37,019 bases of DNA from an uncultured Caulobacter sp. GTDB taxonomy: Bacteria; Pseudomonadota; Alphaproteobacteria; Caulobacterales; Caulobacteraceae. Below the pieces are notes generated by a model. The model worked only from the letters and a program-made list of their open reading frames with translations. It was not told the origin of the DNA and searched no databases. The position numbers were made by a program, and so were the translations under genes. The stretch lies in NCBI GenBank assembly GCA_937991555.1, contig CALKHU010000147.1, positions 1 to 37,019 of the forward strand. Direction: 5' to 3'. Within the stretch, counting starts at the first letter, position 1, and the number at the start of each line of letters is the position of its first letter. Below are positions 8,928-17,936 of this stretch, piece after piece.

Positions 8928-9355
8928 CCCCGACCGTTCCCGAACTGCTGCTGGGCAACTTCCTCTGTCTGATGGACCCGCCGCCTGAGGAGTCTGTCGG
9001 CGACTACCTGCAGGCGAAGATCGGCGTCACCGGCATGATCTCCATGCTCTGCGCCCAGGAGGCGGAGCGGGGCATCGAGGCGCGGGCCTGGGAGAACGGG
9101 GCCATCAGGGATCTGCTGAAGGCGGCCGCGCCGGCCTACGGCCAGCGCTTCGCCGAGGCCGCCGCCGGCGTCGACACCGACCTGTCCCTCGCCGCCATGG
9201 ACCGCGCCAACGCGGGCCTGCGCCGGGCGCTGATCGACCTGCACATCGCCGTCGAGGCGGCCCGCGACGCGGCGCGGGACACCGAGATCCGGGCGCTGTA
9301 CGTGAAAATGGCGGACGCCCGTCGGCTCGATCTCCCGCCCATGCCCGCGACCTGA
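8924..9355 (+). CDS. Hypothetical protein, third gene of the APH cassette
   Basis: A 143-residue, mainly helical, acidic protein that I do not recognise. It has no signal peptide, membrane segment or cysteine cluster. A mixed N-terminal part (LLGNFLCLMDPPPEESVGDY) is followed by Ala-rich helices with charged heptads. The start is secure because its ATG sits in an ATGA overlap with the kinase stop, implying translational coupling. It may be a subunit or regulator of the kinase; that is inference from gene order only. Confidence 0.7.
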   Translation: MTPTVPELLLGNFLCLMDPPPEESVGDYLQAKIGVTGMISMLCAQEAERGIEARAWENGAIRDLLKAAAPAYGQRFAEAAAGVDTDLSLAAMDRANAGLRRALIDLHIAVEAARDAARDTEIRALYVKMADARRLDLPPMPAT

Positions 9356-9436
9356 CAGATTTCTAACTTGTTCGCGCGTCGCGGGCGCCCCAAGAGCACG
9401 CCGGATACCGGTGATTGCCCGAAATGGGGGGTGCGA

Positions 9437-10498
9437 ATGATCAGACGCCTTGCCGCCGTGACGGCGCTGAGCCTCGGGCTGGCCACGACGGCGGAGGCCG
9501 AGGGCGTCGCCGGCGGCACCAAGCTTTTCAAGGACTGGATGGCGGCCTGCGACAACGTCGCCAGCTGCGCCGGCTACACGTTCCAGGGCGAGGACTTCGA
9601 CTACGGCGACTATGTCGTCATCCGTCGCAAGGCCGGGCCGGACGAGGCGGCCACGATCGCCTTCGTGGTCGCGGCTTCAGACAACGAGACCCCTGCGGGC
9701 GAGGCCCGCTTCCGCGTCGTGCTCGACGGCGAGCCGCTGGCCGCCGTCCAGGAACTGGTCGCGAAGCCCGACGAGACGAGTGGAGGCTGGCGGGCCGAAC
9801 TGCGCGGCGACCGCGCCCTGGCCTTCATCGACGCGGTCCGCAACGGCGACGATATCGTCCTTCTGCGGGGCGACGACCAGGCGGCGCGGTTCTCGCTGGC
9901 CGGGCTCTCCGCGACGCTGCTCTGGTTCGACGAGACCCAGGGACGGCTCGGCGCGGCTTCGGCCCTGCTGCGCCGCGGCTCGAAGGCCTCGCCGCCGGCG
10001 CCCCCGGCTCCGGTCGTGACGCGGGGACCGGTCGTCTCGCAGGACGGTCTGCCCAGGGCGGTTTCCCCGGCCATGGCGGCCACCGCCGACCTGCAGGCCT
10101 GCGACGTGGACTATGCCGCCGACGATGAGCTCTCCGTCTGGCGGCTTTCGCCGGGCACGCTGCTGTGGGCGGCGCCGTGTTCGCGCGGCGCCTACAACAC
10201 CATCTTCGCCATGCTGCTGACGGACGAGGCCGGCGGGAACGTGCGCCACGCGGTGTTCCCCGGTACGCCGGGCGCGGACAAGGAGCAGTCCGGCGAGTTG
10301 ATGAACGTCCGCTACGACCCGGCCACGCGCGTGCTGAGCAACTTCGACAAGGCGCGAGGCCTCGGCGACTGCGGCGCCCAGAGCGACTGGGTCTGGACCG
10401 GCTCCGGCTTCAGGCTGACTTGGCAGGCGATCATGCCGGACTGCCGCGGCGTGGGTTTCGAGGACTGGCCGACGACCTGGACCGCCGAGGTGCGTTAG
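9437..10498 (+). CDS. DUF1176 family secreted protein
   Basis: A 353-residue protein with a clean Sec signal peptide (MIRRLAAVTALSLGLATTAEA, cleavage after AEA, about residue 21). The exported part has the features of DUF1176 proteins: FKDWMAACDNVASCAGY near the N-terminus, DETQGRLGAASALLRRG in the middle, and Cys-containing segments toward the end (PCSRGAYNTIFAML, GDCGAQSDWVWTG, MPDCRG). Several paired cysteines suggest periplasmic disulfides. The ATG at 9437 follows a G-rich site (GGGGGTGCGA). Function is unknown; it stands alone, 81 bases after the APH cassette and 34 before an MFS gene. Confidence 0.85.
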   Translation: MIRRLAAVTALSLGLATTAEAEGVAGGTKLFKDWMAACDNVASCAGYTFQGEDFDYGDYVVIRRKAGPDEAATIAFVVAASDNETPAGEARFRVVLDGEPLAAVQELVAKPDETSGGWRAELRGDRALAFIDAVRNGDDIVLLRGDDQAARFSLAGLSATLLWFDETQGRLGAASALLRRGSKASPPAPPAPVVTRGPVVSQDGLPRAVSPAMAATADLQACDVDYAADDELSVWRLSPGTLLWAAPCSRGAYNTIFAMLLTDEAGGNVRHAVFPGTPGADKEQSGELMNVRYDPATRVLSNFDKARGLGDCGAQSDWVWTGSGFRLTWQAIMPDCRGVGFEDWPTTWTAEVR

Positions 10499-10532
10499 GG
10501 GACTTCCGGCCTCGACTCTGGTAGCGGAGGCC

Positions 10533-11702
10533 ATGCCTCGCGCCATCCAGCTCGGCCTCTTCTATTGCGCGGTGTTCGTCGGCACGGGCGTCAGCCTGCC
10601 GTACATGCCGATCTGGTTCGAGGCGCACGGCCTCAGCGGCGCGCAGATCGGCCTGATCCTGTCGGCGCCGATGCTGGTGCGGATCTTCATCACCACCGCC
10701 CTGGCGGTCTGGGCCGACGGGTTCGCGCTGCGCCGGACGCCGATCATGCTGTTCGGGCTGGCCGCGGGCGCGTTCTACGGCCTCATCGGCCTGACCCAGG
10801 GATTCGCGGTCTGGCTGGTCTGCTGGATGATGGCCGCTTCCTTCCTGTCGACCGTCCTGCCGCTGGCCGACGTGTTGTCCATGCGCCGCGCGCGCCTGGA
10901 GGGCTTCAACTACGGCCATGCGCGGGGTCTGGGCTCGGTCGCCTTCGTCGCCGCCAACGTCGGCATGGGCGCCATGCTGGTCTGGGCGAGCCCGGACCTG
11001 ATCCTGGCCTGGACCGCGGCGGCGGCGCTGGCGGCGGGCGTCGCGGCGCGGCTGCTGCTGCCGGCCGATCCGGTGCACGAGGGCGGCGAACGGCCGGGGC
11101 GCAGCGATCGCTGGCGCGGGATCTCCGACCTGTTGCGCAACCGGCCCTTCATGCTGGCGGTGCTGGCCACCGGGATGATCCAGGCGACGCACGCCTTCTA
11201 CTACGCCTTCTCGTCGATCCTGTGGTCGGCCCAGGGGCTGCCGAAGGCGACGATCGGTCTGCTCTGGGCGACCGGCGTGGCCGTCGAGGTCGCGTTCATG
11301 TGGTTCCTGGAGCCGTGGCGGCGGCGGGTCGGGCCGGAACGGCTGGTGATCCTCGGCGGGCTGGCGGCGATCCTGCGCTGGACGGCGTTCGCCTTCGAGC
11401 CGCCGCTGTGGGCGCTGTTTCCGCTGCAGGGGCTGCATGCGCTGAGCTTCGCGGCGGTGTTCATGGGCGGGCTGCAGCTGATCGAACGGACCGCGCCCGC
11501 GCGAAGCGCCTCGGCGGCGCAGACGCTGAGCTCGGCCTTCTCGGGGGGCCTGGTGATCGGCCTCGCCACCCTGGCCAGCGGTCCGTTGTACGACGCCGTC
11601 GGGTCACGCGGTTACCTGGCCATGACGGCCTTGGCCCTGGTGGGCCTCGTACTGGCGTTCCGTGTCCGCGCGAGCCCGGCGAAGATTGCGAAAACTTCAT
11701 GA
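10533..11702 (+). CDS. MFS transporter, phenylpropionate permease (HcaT)-like group
   Basis: A 389-residue inner-membrane protein with about 12 hydrophobic segments. The N-terminus (FVGTGVSLPYMPIWFEAHGLSG) and the loop SMRRARLEGFNYGHARGLGSV, where RLxG..YG..R.WGS is characteristic, place it in the MFS_1-like / PPP family with E. coli HcaT. The second half begins FMLAVLATGMIQATHAFYYAFSS, another hallmark of this group. A GGAGG directly precedes the ATG at 10533. Substrates in this group are small aromatic acids or nucleosides; I cannot say which applies here. Confidence 0.85.
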   Translation: MPRAIQLGLFYCAVFVGTGVSLPYMPIWFEAHGLSGAQIGLILSAPMLVRIFITTALAVWADGFALRRTPIMLFGLAAGAFYGLIGLTQGFAVWLVCWMMAASFLSTVLPLADVLSMRRARLEGFNYGHARGLGSVAFVAANVGMGAMLVWASPDLILAWTAAAALAAGVAARLLLPADPVHEGGERPGRSDRWRGISDLLRNRPFMLAVLATGMIQATHAFYYAFSSILWSAQGLPKATIGLLWATGVAVEVAFMWFLEPWRRRVGPERLVILGGLAAILRWTAFAFEPPLWALFPLQGLHALSFAAVFMGGLQLIERTAPARSASAAQTLSSAFSGGLVIGLATLASGPLYDAVGSRGYLAMTALALVGLVLAFRVRASPAKIAKTS

Positions 11703-11772
11703 GCGGGCGCATTGCGAACGCCGTTCGCCCAGCGCATAAGCGGGGCTGCATGAGACGCGAGGGGAGGTCCCG

Positions 11773-11988
11773 ATGCAATTCATCGCTGAACTCCTGACCG
11801 CCTTCATGGTCTGGCTCGCCGCCGCCGTGCTGATCCACTTCGGCGTCGAGGTCGATCTCGACCGTCCGGCGTCGCCGATCGTCGAGCGCGTCATTGAGCA
11901 GGGCGAGGCGGCGGCGCCGCACCCGATTTCGCAGGCCTGCCCCGAGGCTGCGCGCGAGGCGGTCCGCGGACCGCTGCAGGCCGCCTGA
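11773..11988 (+). CDS. Small single-pass membrane protein, hypothetical
   Basis: A 71-residue protein with one N-terminal hydrophobic segment (LLTAFMVWLAAAVLIHFGV) followed by a short acidic then Ala-rich tail. The start is supported by a good GAGGGGAGG a few bases upstream. It has no recognised family. It sits between the HcaT-like transporter and the TipN-like gene, same direction. The real-gene call rests on the ribosome binding site and the sensible membrane segment. Confidence 0.55.
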   Translation: MQFIAELLTAFMVWLAAAVLIHFGVEVDLDRPASPIVERVIEQGEAAAPHPISQACPEAAREAVRGPLQAA

Positions 11989-12071
11989 GGCGACGGCGAC
12001 GGCTGATCCCTGCGCGGACATTAACGAAACCTTTCAAGCCCCTTTGCTCGCGCGAGTTTCACCGGTAGGTT

Positions 12072-12091
12072 TCACCTCGCGCGCGAGGTGA
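12072..12091. promoter_or_regulatory. Perfect 20-bp palindrome upstream of the TipN-like gene
   Basis: TCACCTCGCGCGCGAGGTGA is its own reverse complement. Just before it lie a 10-bp palindrome CTCGCGCGAG (12047-12056) and two direct copies of GTTTCACC (12056-12063 and 12069-12076). The group is 61 bases from the start codon, so it could be an operator or a leader hairpin. The role is not known. Confidence 0.45.
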
Positions 12092-12151
12092 CGGGGCTGG
12101 ACCCGCGCGCGGACAATCGGCAACGGTCCCCGGGCAGGATGCACTCCGCGT

Positions 12152-14626
12152 ATGACGTCCAGGAACCCCAGCGCCCCGTTCGATTTCTCGCGCCTGGACG
12201 AGGGGGCGGCCGGTCCGCGCCCCGAACTGCAATCCGCCGACGGCGCGCCGGAAGCGCCGCCCGAAGCCGAGCTCGACATCGTCCAGGCTCCGGCCGTGGA
12301 AATGGCCGCGCCTGAATCCGTCTCGCCCCCGCCGGCCCGGCCGACCGCGCCGCATGCCGAGCCGCCCCTGACTCCCGCCGTCATCGCCCAGACGCCGCGC
12401 GCGGCGAAGGAGCCCTCCGGCTGGCCGGTCTGGGTCGTGGCGATCTTCGTCTGTGCGCTGTGGGCCGCCGCGCCGGTGGCCTTCATGCTCGGCTGGCGCG
12501 TGCGCGTGGTTCCGCTCGACAACGACCCGCTGGCCATCGCCCTGTTCGGTGTCCTGGCCGTGGGTCCCGCCGCGCTGGTGCTGGTGGCGGCCTACTTCGT
12601 CCGCCAGGGCCAGAAGCTGGCCGCCGAGGTCCGCCGCATGCAGGACATGTCCCAGCGGTTGATGACGCCGGCGGTCATGGCCGCGGCGGAGACCGGGTCG
12701 GCGGTCGAGTCCGTCCGCCTGCAGATCGACAGCGCCGCCGGCGCCGCCCATGAGGCCCGCGAGACCATGTTGGCCCTGCGCCAGGCTCTGGCCGAGGAGA
12801 CCGAACGGCTGACCGAAGCCGCTGCGATCTCGGCGCGCACGGCCGCCGACCTGTCGCTGACGCTGGGCTCGGAGCGCGAGCAGCTGGTCGAGCTCAGCGG
12901 CCAGCTCGACGCCCGCTCGACCGCCGTCGCCGACGCCATCACCCAGCAGGCGCGCATGGTCGCCGAAGCCTCCGACCTCGCCGAAACGCAGCTTCGCGAG
13001 GCCGAGGCCGCCCTGGCCGCCCGCGCCGCGGACCTGGCCGCCGCGGCCGGCGAGGCCGGCGACGCCGCCCGCATCGCCGGCGAGGATCTCGCGCGGCAGG
13101 TGGCGCGGCTCGAGACGGCCGGCGTCGGCGTCGGCGACCAGATGCGCCTCGTCGAGGAAGGGCTCACCCAGCAGCGGGCCGCCCTGGTCACCGTCGCCCA
13201 CGCGATGCGGGCGGACCAGGAGGACTTCGCCGCCATGGCCGAGTCCCGCGCCGCCCAGCTGGCCGAGTTCATGGTCCAGGCGACCGAGAGCGCGACCAAC
13301 GTCGGCGAACATGCCGCCAGGGGCGCCGACGCCCTGCGCACGCTGATCGGCGAGGCCGCCGAGCGCTTCACCGAGCTGACCGAACGGGCCCGGGCCGAGC
13401 GCGAGGCGCTCGTCTCCGAGTCGACGGACGCTTTCGGCAGGGTCGGCGAGGCCGCCGCCCGCGAACGCGAGCTGCTCGCCTCCGACCTGCAGGTGTCCAT
13501 CGACCGCCTCGCCCAGGCGGCGCACGACGCCCGCCATGCCGCGGAGGCGCACGCCGAGGCGGCGCAGGTCCGCGTCGACCAGCTCAGCGAAGCCGCCTTC
13601 ACCGCCCATCAGAAGGCCGACGCCATCTTCGAGGCGCGCCTCAAGGAGGCCCGCGACCTGATCGAGCAGTCGGCGCAGATGGTCGAGCAGGCGGGCGCCG
13701 CCACCGCCCAGCGGCTGGAGCAGGGCGCGGCCGTCGCCCGCGGCGCCCTGACCGACCTGGAACGGCTGCTCGACGAGGTCGACCGCCGCGCCGCGGCCCT
13801 GCCCGAGGCGGCCAAGGGCAAGGTGGAGGAGGTCCGCGCGTCGGTCGAGCAGAGCATGGACGAGCTCATGGCCGCGACCCGCCGCGCGGCCGAGGAGACC
13901 CAGACCATCGACGCCGCCTTCCAGGAGCGGGTGCGCCGCAACTACGACATGCTGAGCGAGGCCGTGAAGGTCATGGGCGTCGTCGCCGGGGCCGCCGGCA
14001 ACGCCGCTCCGGCGCTGGCCGCGGCGTCCCGCGCCGTGCGCAGCGAGCCGCCCCTCGCGCCGTCCGCCATGACCGCGCCATCGGGTGACGACACCGGTCG
14101 CACGCGCCTGAAGCTGACGCCGACCGCGACCGACGAGGAGTTCCGCAGCGTGTTCGAGTCGGCCGGCGGCCGATCGCCCGCCGCGGCGCCGCCGGCCGCC
14201 GAAGGCGGCGAGGGCCACTGGAGCTGGCGTGAGCTGCTGACCTCGATCGACGGCGACGAGAGCGATTCAGAGTCCCTGGCCGAACGCATGGCGGCCGAGA
14301 TCGCGTCCATGGGGATCGATCCGGCGGCCCTGCTGCCGCGCGCCCGCATCGACGAGATCGCCGTGGCCATCCAGACCCGCGACAATGCGGGCGCGCGCGA
14401 GATCGTCCGCCGCCTCGCGCCCGCCGCCATCCGTCGCCTGGTCCGCCGCCTGTTCTCCGACGCGGCCATGCGCGGCCAGACCGACCGCTTCCTCGACCGG
14501 TTCGGCGGCATGCTGCAGGAAGCGTCCGATCGCGACCGCGGCGGCCTTCTGGTGACCACCCTGCTGGCCACCGACGGCGGCCGGGCCTGGCTGCTGCTCG
14601 ACGCCGCGGCGGGGGATCTGGGATAA
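12152..14626 (+). CDS. TipN-like polar coiled-coil membrane protein
   Basis: An 824-residue protein. Order: a disordered Pro/Ala-rich N-terminus (1-88), two transmembrane helices (about 92-115, GWPVWVVAIFVCALWAAAPV, and about 127-150), then a very long Ala/Glu/Arg coiled coil (about 150-620). A low-complexity linker and a helical C-terminal domain (about 680-824, with WSWRELLTSID and AAIRRLVRRLFSDAAMRG) complete it. Size, twin N-terminal membrane helices and coiled coil match Caulobacter TipN, the birth-scar protein that marks the new pole and positions flagellum and division machinery. The match is by architecture and remembered family features, not by alignment; another coiled-coil membrane protein remains possible. 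The ATG at 12152 lacks a strong ribosome binding site. Confidence 0.6.
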   Translation: MTSRNPSAPFDFSRLDEGAAGPRPELQSADGAPEAPPEAELDIVQAPAVEMAAPESVSPPPARPTAPHAEPPLTPAVIAQTPRAAKEPSGWPVWVVAIFVCALWAAAPVAFMLGWRVRVVPLDNDPLAIALFGVLAVGPAALVLVAAYFVRQGQKLAAEVRRMQDMSQRLMTPAVMAAAETGSAVESVRLQIDSAAGAAHEARETMLALRQALAEETERLTEAAAISARTAADLSLTLGSEREQLVELSGQLDARSTAVADAITQQARMVAEASDLAETQLREAEAALAARAADLAAAAGEAGDAARIAGEDLARQVARLETAGVGVGDQMRLVEEGLTQQRAALVTVAHAMRADQEDFAAMAESRAAQLAEFMVQATESATNVGEHAARGADALRTLIGEAAERFTELTERARAEREALVSESTDAFGRVGEAAARERELLASDLQVSIDRLAQAAHDARHAAEAHAEAAQVRVDQLSEAAFTAHQKADAIFEARLKEARDLIEQSAQMVEQAGAATAQRLEQGAAVARGALTDLERLLDEVDRRAAALPEAAKGKVEEVRASVEQSMDELMAATRRAAEETQTIDAAFQERVRRNYDMLSEAVKVMGVVAGAAGNAAPALAAASRAVRSEPPLAPSAMTAPSGDDTGRTRLKLTPTATDEEFRSVFESAGGRSPAAAPPAAEGGEGHWSWRELLTSIDGDESDSESLAERMAAEIASMGIDPAALLPRARIDEIAVAIQTRDNAGAREIVRRLAPAAIRRLVRRLFSDAAMRGQTDRFLDRFGGMLQEASDRDRGGLLVTTLLATDGGRAWLLLDAAAGDLG

Positions 14627-14696
14627 CCGGTCGCCCGGGCTGTGACGCCGGTCGGACTGCCCTGTATCGGCGACGGCTGGTGATCTAGAACAGGCC

Positions 14697-17396
14697 ATGG
14701 CCAATCCGCTGTCGCTTCGCATTCCGCTGTCCGGCTCAGGCCAGACGAGCCGTCACGTCCGCGCCAATGTCTCGCTCATGGACGCGCTGCTGGACGAGGC
14801 GATCCGCTACCTTGACGGCGAGGAGGCCGGCGACCTGGTGGCCGCGGCGCGCAAGGCGGCGTCGGAAGGCGGCTCCAACCCGCACCTCGACTTCCTGTTC
14901 AGCGCCGTGAAGGCCGACGAGGCCATGCTGCTGGCCCGCGCCTTCACCTGCCACTCCATGCTGGCCAACATCGGCGAGGACGTCGCCGGGCGGCGGCGGG
15001 ATGCGGAGGCCGACGGCTCCGGCGCGCCGTCGACGGTGGCCGCGGCGCTGGACCGGCTCGCGCTCGACGCCAGGGCCCTTTCCGACCTCGACGTCGTGCC
15101 GGTCCTGACCGCCCACCCGACCGAGGTGCGCCGCCGGGCGCTGGTCGACCGGGAGACCGAGATCTCGCGCCTGATGGCGCTGCGCCGGCACAGCCTGCCG
15201 CCGGATCTCGACGCCCGCATCCGTGAAGGCCTTTTCCGCGAAGTGGCGCTGCTCTGGCGCACCCGGCTGCACCGGCCGGTGAAGATCACCGTCGCCGACG
15301 AGATCCGCAACGCGCTGTCCATCGTCCGCACCTCGATGCTGCCGGCGCTGGTCGACGTCTATGCCGGCTGGTCCGAGACCCTGGCGCCGAAGGGCGACCT
15401 GCCGCCCCTGCTGCGGCTGGGCAGCTGGCTGGGCGGCGACCGCGACGGCCATCCGGGCGTGACGGGCGAGACGCTGGACCTCGCCCTGCGCTCGCAGGCC
15501 CGGGTGATCCTCGACTTCTATGCCGGCGAGGTCCGCCGGCTCTGGGGCGACCTGGCGATCTCCGACCGCTACGCCGGGGCCACCGAGGCGCTGCTGACCC
15601 TCGCGCGACGGTCCAATGACGAGTCGCCGCACCGCGCCGACGAGCCCTACCGCCTGGCGCTCGAGTACATCTTCGACCGTCTGTCGGCGACGTCGCAGAA
15701 GCTGACCGGGCAGCCCGTCGCCTTCGCGCTGACCGCCTCGGGCGAGGCGGCCTACACCTCGCCGGGGGATTTCGTCGCCGATCTCGAGACGGTGAGGAGC
15801 TCCCTGGCCGCGCAGGCGGGCGAACGCCTCGTCGGCGAGCGCTTCACCAACCTCATCCAGGTGGCCCGCGCCTGCGGCTTCCACCTGCTGTCCATCGACC
15901 TGCGCCAGAACGCCGATGTGCACGAGCGGGTGGTCGCCGAGCTGATCGCGCAGTCGGGGCAGAAGATCGACTATCTGGCTCTCGACGAGGACGCCCGCGT
16001 CGCGCTGCTGCTGGAGGAGATGACCCACCAGCGCCCGTTGCGCTCGCCGTTCGCCGTCTACAGCGAGGAAACCGAACGGGAGCTGGCCACGCTCGACGCC
16101 GCGGCGCTGGCGGTCAAGCACTACGGCCCTGAGGCGCTCGGCGCCTATGTCGTCTCGAAGACGGCCAGCCTGTCCGACATCCTCGAGCCCCTCGTGCTGC
16201 TGGCCCAGTCCGGCCTCGTGCGCGGCGGCGATGCGCCGGCGGCGACGGTGCGGGTCTCGCCGCTGCTCGAAACCATCGAGGACCTCGAGAACGGCCCCGA
16301 CATCCTGCGGCGCTGGCTGGAACTGCCCCTGGCCCGGTCGATCCTGGGCGAGCGGCCGGTCCAGGAGGTGATGGTCGGCTACTCGGACTCGAACAAGGAC
16401 GGCGGCTACGTCGCCTCGCGCCGGGGCGTGGCCAGGGCGGCCTCGGCCCTGGCCGCCGAATGCGAACGGCACGGCGTCGGTCTGCGCATCTTTCACGGCC
16501 GCGGCGGCAGCGTCGGCCGGGGCGGGGGACCCGCCGCCGAGGCGGTGCTGGCCCAGCCGCCGGGCACCGTGCAGGGCCGCCTGCGCATGACCGAGCAGGG
16601 CGAGATGATCGCCCGCCGCTACGGCGACCAGCCGACCGCGCGCCGGAACCTGGAGAGCCTTGCCGCGGCCGTGCTGACCGCCACCCGCCAGGCGCCCGAC
16701 CCGGAGCCCTCCGACGCCGCCAGGGCGGCGATGGATGCGCTGGCGGCGGGTTCGTTCGCCGCCTACCGGTCGCTGGTCTACGAGACGCCGGGCTTCACCG
16801 ACTTCTTCTGGTCGGCGACCCCGATCAGCGAGATCGTCACCCTCAACATCGGCAGCCGGCCGGCGTCACGCACCGCCAGCCGCCGGATCGAGGATCTGCG
16901 GGCCATCCCGTGGGTGTTCAGCTGGTCGCAGGCGCGCTTCATGCTGCCCGGCTGGTACGGGTTCGCCGGCGGCGTCGAGCGCTCGGGGCTGACCATTCCC
17001 CAGCTGGCCGACCTGAGCGACGCGTTCGACTTCTTCGCAGCCCTGCTGTCGAACATGGAACTGGCCCTCGCCCAGAGCAACATGGACATCGCCGCCCGCT
17101 ACGCCCGCCTGGCCGCCGATGTCCCGGGCGCCCAGGTGATCATGGATGCGATCCGCCGCGAGCATGACCGCGCCAGCGAGATCGCCCTGTCGATCCGGGG
17201 CGGCCACAGGCTCCTCGACGACCGTCCGGACCTGGCCGAGTCCGTCGAGCTGGCCGCAGCCGCCGTCGATCCCCTGAACCACCTGCAGCTCGAACTGCTC
17301 AGCCGCCGCCGCAAGGGCGATGAGGACGAGCAGCTGCGCCTCGCCATCCAGCTGACGGTCGCCGGCGTGGCGGCGGGGCTGCGCAACACGGGGTAA
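14697..17396 (+). CDS. ppc: Phosphoenolpyruvate carboxylase
   Basis: Carboxylates PEP with bicarbonate to oxaloacetate, replenishing the TCA cycle; cytoplasmic homotetramer. The 899-residue protein is full length for the bacterial enzyme. Key motifs: VLTAHPTEVRRR with catalytic His140, GSWLGGDRDGHPGVT, GYSDSNKDGGYVASR at 561-575, the glycine-rich FHGRGGSVGRGGGP from 599, TPISEIVTLNIGSRPASR, and the invariant C-terminal NTG (LRNTG). The ATG at 14697 has only a weak upstream AGG. The stop is 4 bases before the next gene, suggesting co-transcription. Confidence 0.97.
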   Translation: MANPLSLRIPLSGSGQTSRHVRANVSLMDALLDEAIRYLDGEEAGDLVAAARKAASEGGSNPHLDFLFSAVKADEAMLLARAFTCHSMLANIGEDVAGRRRDAEADGSGAPSTVAAALDRLALDARALSDLDVVPVLTAHPTEVRRRALVDRETEISRLMALRRHSLPPDLDARIREGLFREVALLWRTRLHRPVKITVADEIRNALSIVRTSMLPALVDVYAGWSETLAPKGDLPPLLRLGSWLGGDRDGHPGVTGETLDLALRSQARVILDFYAGEVRRLWGDLAISDRYAGATEALLTLARRSNDESPHRADEPYRLALEYIFDRLSATSQKLTGQPVAFALTASGEAAYTSPGDFVADLETVRSSLAAQAGERLVGERFTNLIQVARACGFHLLSIDLRQNADVHERVVAELIAQSGQKIDYLALDEDARVALLLEEMTHQRPLRSPFAVYSEETERELATLDAAALAVKHYGPEALGAYVVSKTASLSDILEPLVLLAQSGLVRGGDAPAATVRVSPLLETIEDLENGPDILRRWLELPLARSILGERPVQEVMVGYSDSNKDGGYVASRRGVARAASALAAECERHGVGLRIFHGRGGSVGRGGGPAAEAVLAQPPGTVQGRLRMTEQGEMIARRYGDQPTARRNLESLAAAVLTATRQAPDPEPSDAARAAMDALAAGSFAAYRSLVYETPGFTDFFWSATPISEIVTLNIGSRPASRTASRRIEDLRAIPWVFSWSQARFMLPGWYGFAGGVERSGLTIPQLADLSDAFDFFAALLSNMELALAQSNMDIAARYARLAADVPGAQVIMDAIRREHDRASEIALSIRGGHRLLDDRPDLAESVELAAAAVDPLNHLQLELLSRRRKGDEDEQLRLAIQLTVAGVAAGLRNTG

Positions 17397-17400
17397 GCTG

Positions 17401-17859
17401 ATGGCTGAGGCCACGCGCGACAAGACCGCCAGGCTGGTCTCCGCGACCTTGCTGGCCGCCTATGGCTGGACGTCGTTCCTGTTCGTGATGGCCGCCTACT
17501 GGCAGTGGATGAAGGCTGCGCCTCGGCAGCCCGACGCCGCCCTCGGCCTCGTCTATCCGCACAACGCGCACGGGACCGACCTCTATATGTCGGCCTTCCA
17601 GTCGACGAGCATATCGCTCGTCTTCCTGACCTCGATCCCGTTGTTCTTCCTGGCGATGTGGATGATGCCGAAAAGGAACGTCAGGGTGTCGAAATCGCGC
17701 TTTGCGATCCAAGCCGACTGGGATCTCGACGGCTCGAAGCTGCTGGTGAGCGCGGTGTTCGGGCTGGGCATGTTGGCGACCGTCGGGTTGTTGTACTTTG
17801 CCGGTCCGCCGGTGATCGGCGCATTGAATGCGGCCGGGTTCGTGTTGCACTTGGGCTAG
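17401..17859 (+). CDS. Hypothetical membrane protein downstream of ppc
   Basis: A 152-residue protein with three clear hydrophobic segments (SATLLAAYGWTSFLFVMAAY; STSISLVFLTSIPLFFLAMW; LLVSAVFGLGMLATVGLLYF) joined by short polar loops. I do not recognise a family. It starts 4 bases after the ppc stop with GGGGTAAG as a likely ribosome binding site, so it is probably translated from the ppc message. Its codon use is visibly less GC-biased than its neighbours, which could mean later acquisition. Confidence 0.65.
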   Translation: MAEATRDKTARLVSATLLAAYGWTSFLFVMAAYWQWMKAAPRQPDAALGLVYPHNAHGTDLYMSAFQSTSISLVFLTSIPLFFLAMWMMPKRNVRVSKSRFAIQADWDLDGSKLLVSAVFGLGMLATVGLLYFAGPPVIGALNAAGFVLHLG

Positions 17860-17906
17860 CGGTCAAACCGGCTTCCCCTCTCGCGTCTCCTCGCTTACTG
17901 CATCCC

Positions 17907-17920
17907 CCAACGATCGTTTG
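17907..17920. promoter_or_regulatory. Candidate TetR/PsrA-type operator before the acyl-CoA dehydrogenase gene
   Basis: CCAACGATCGTTTG contains the perfect palindrome AACGATCGTT. It lies 16 bases before the acyl-CoA dehydrogenase ATG, directly before its ribosome binding site. It resembles the PsrA half-site pattern AAAC-N4-GTTT and matches 12 of 14 bases of the element at 24344-24357. Binding is inferred. Confidence 0.4.
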
Positions 17921-17936
17921 AAGGGGACGCGCACTC

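Noticed and set aside
12059..14218. 719-residue minus-strand frame over the TipN-like gene
   Set aside because: Gly/Leu/Arg-rich antisense of a coiled coil; the plus-strand frame is longer and has sensible membrane and coiled-coil regions.
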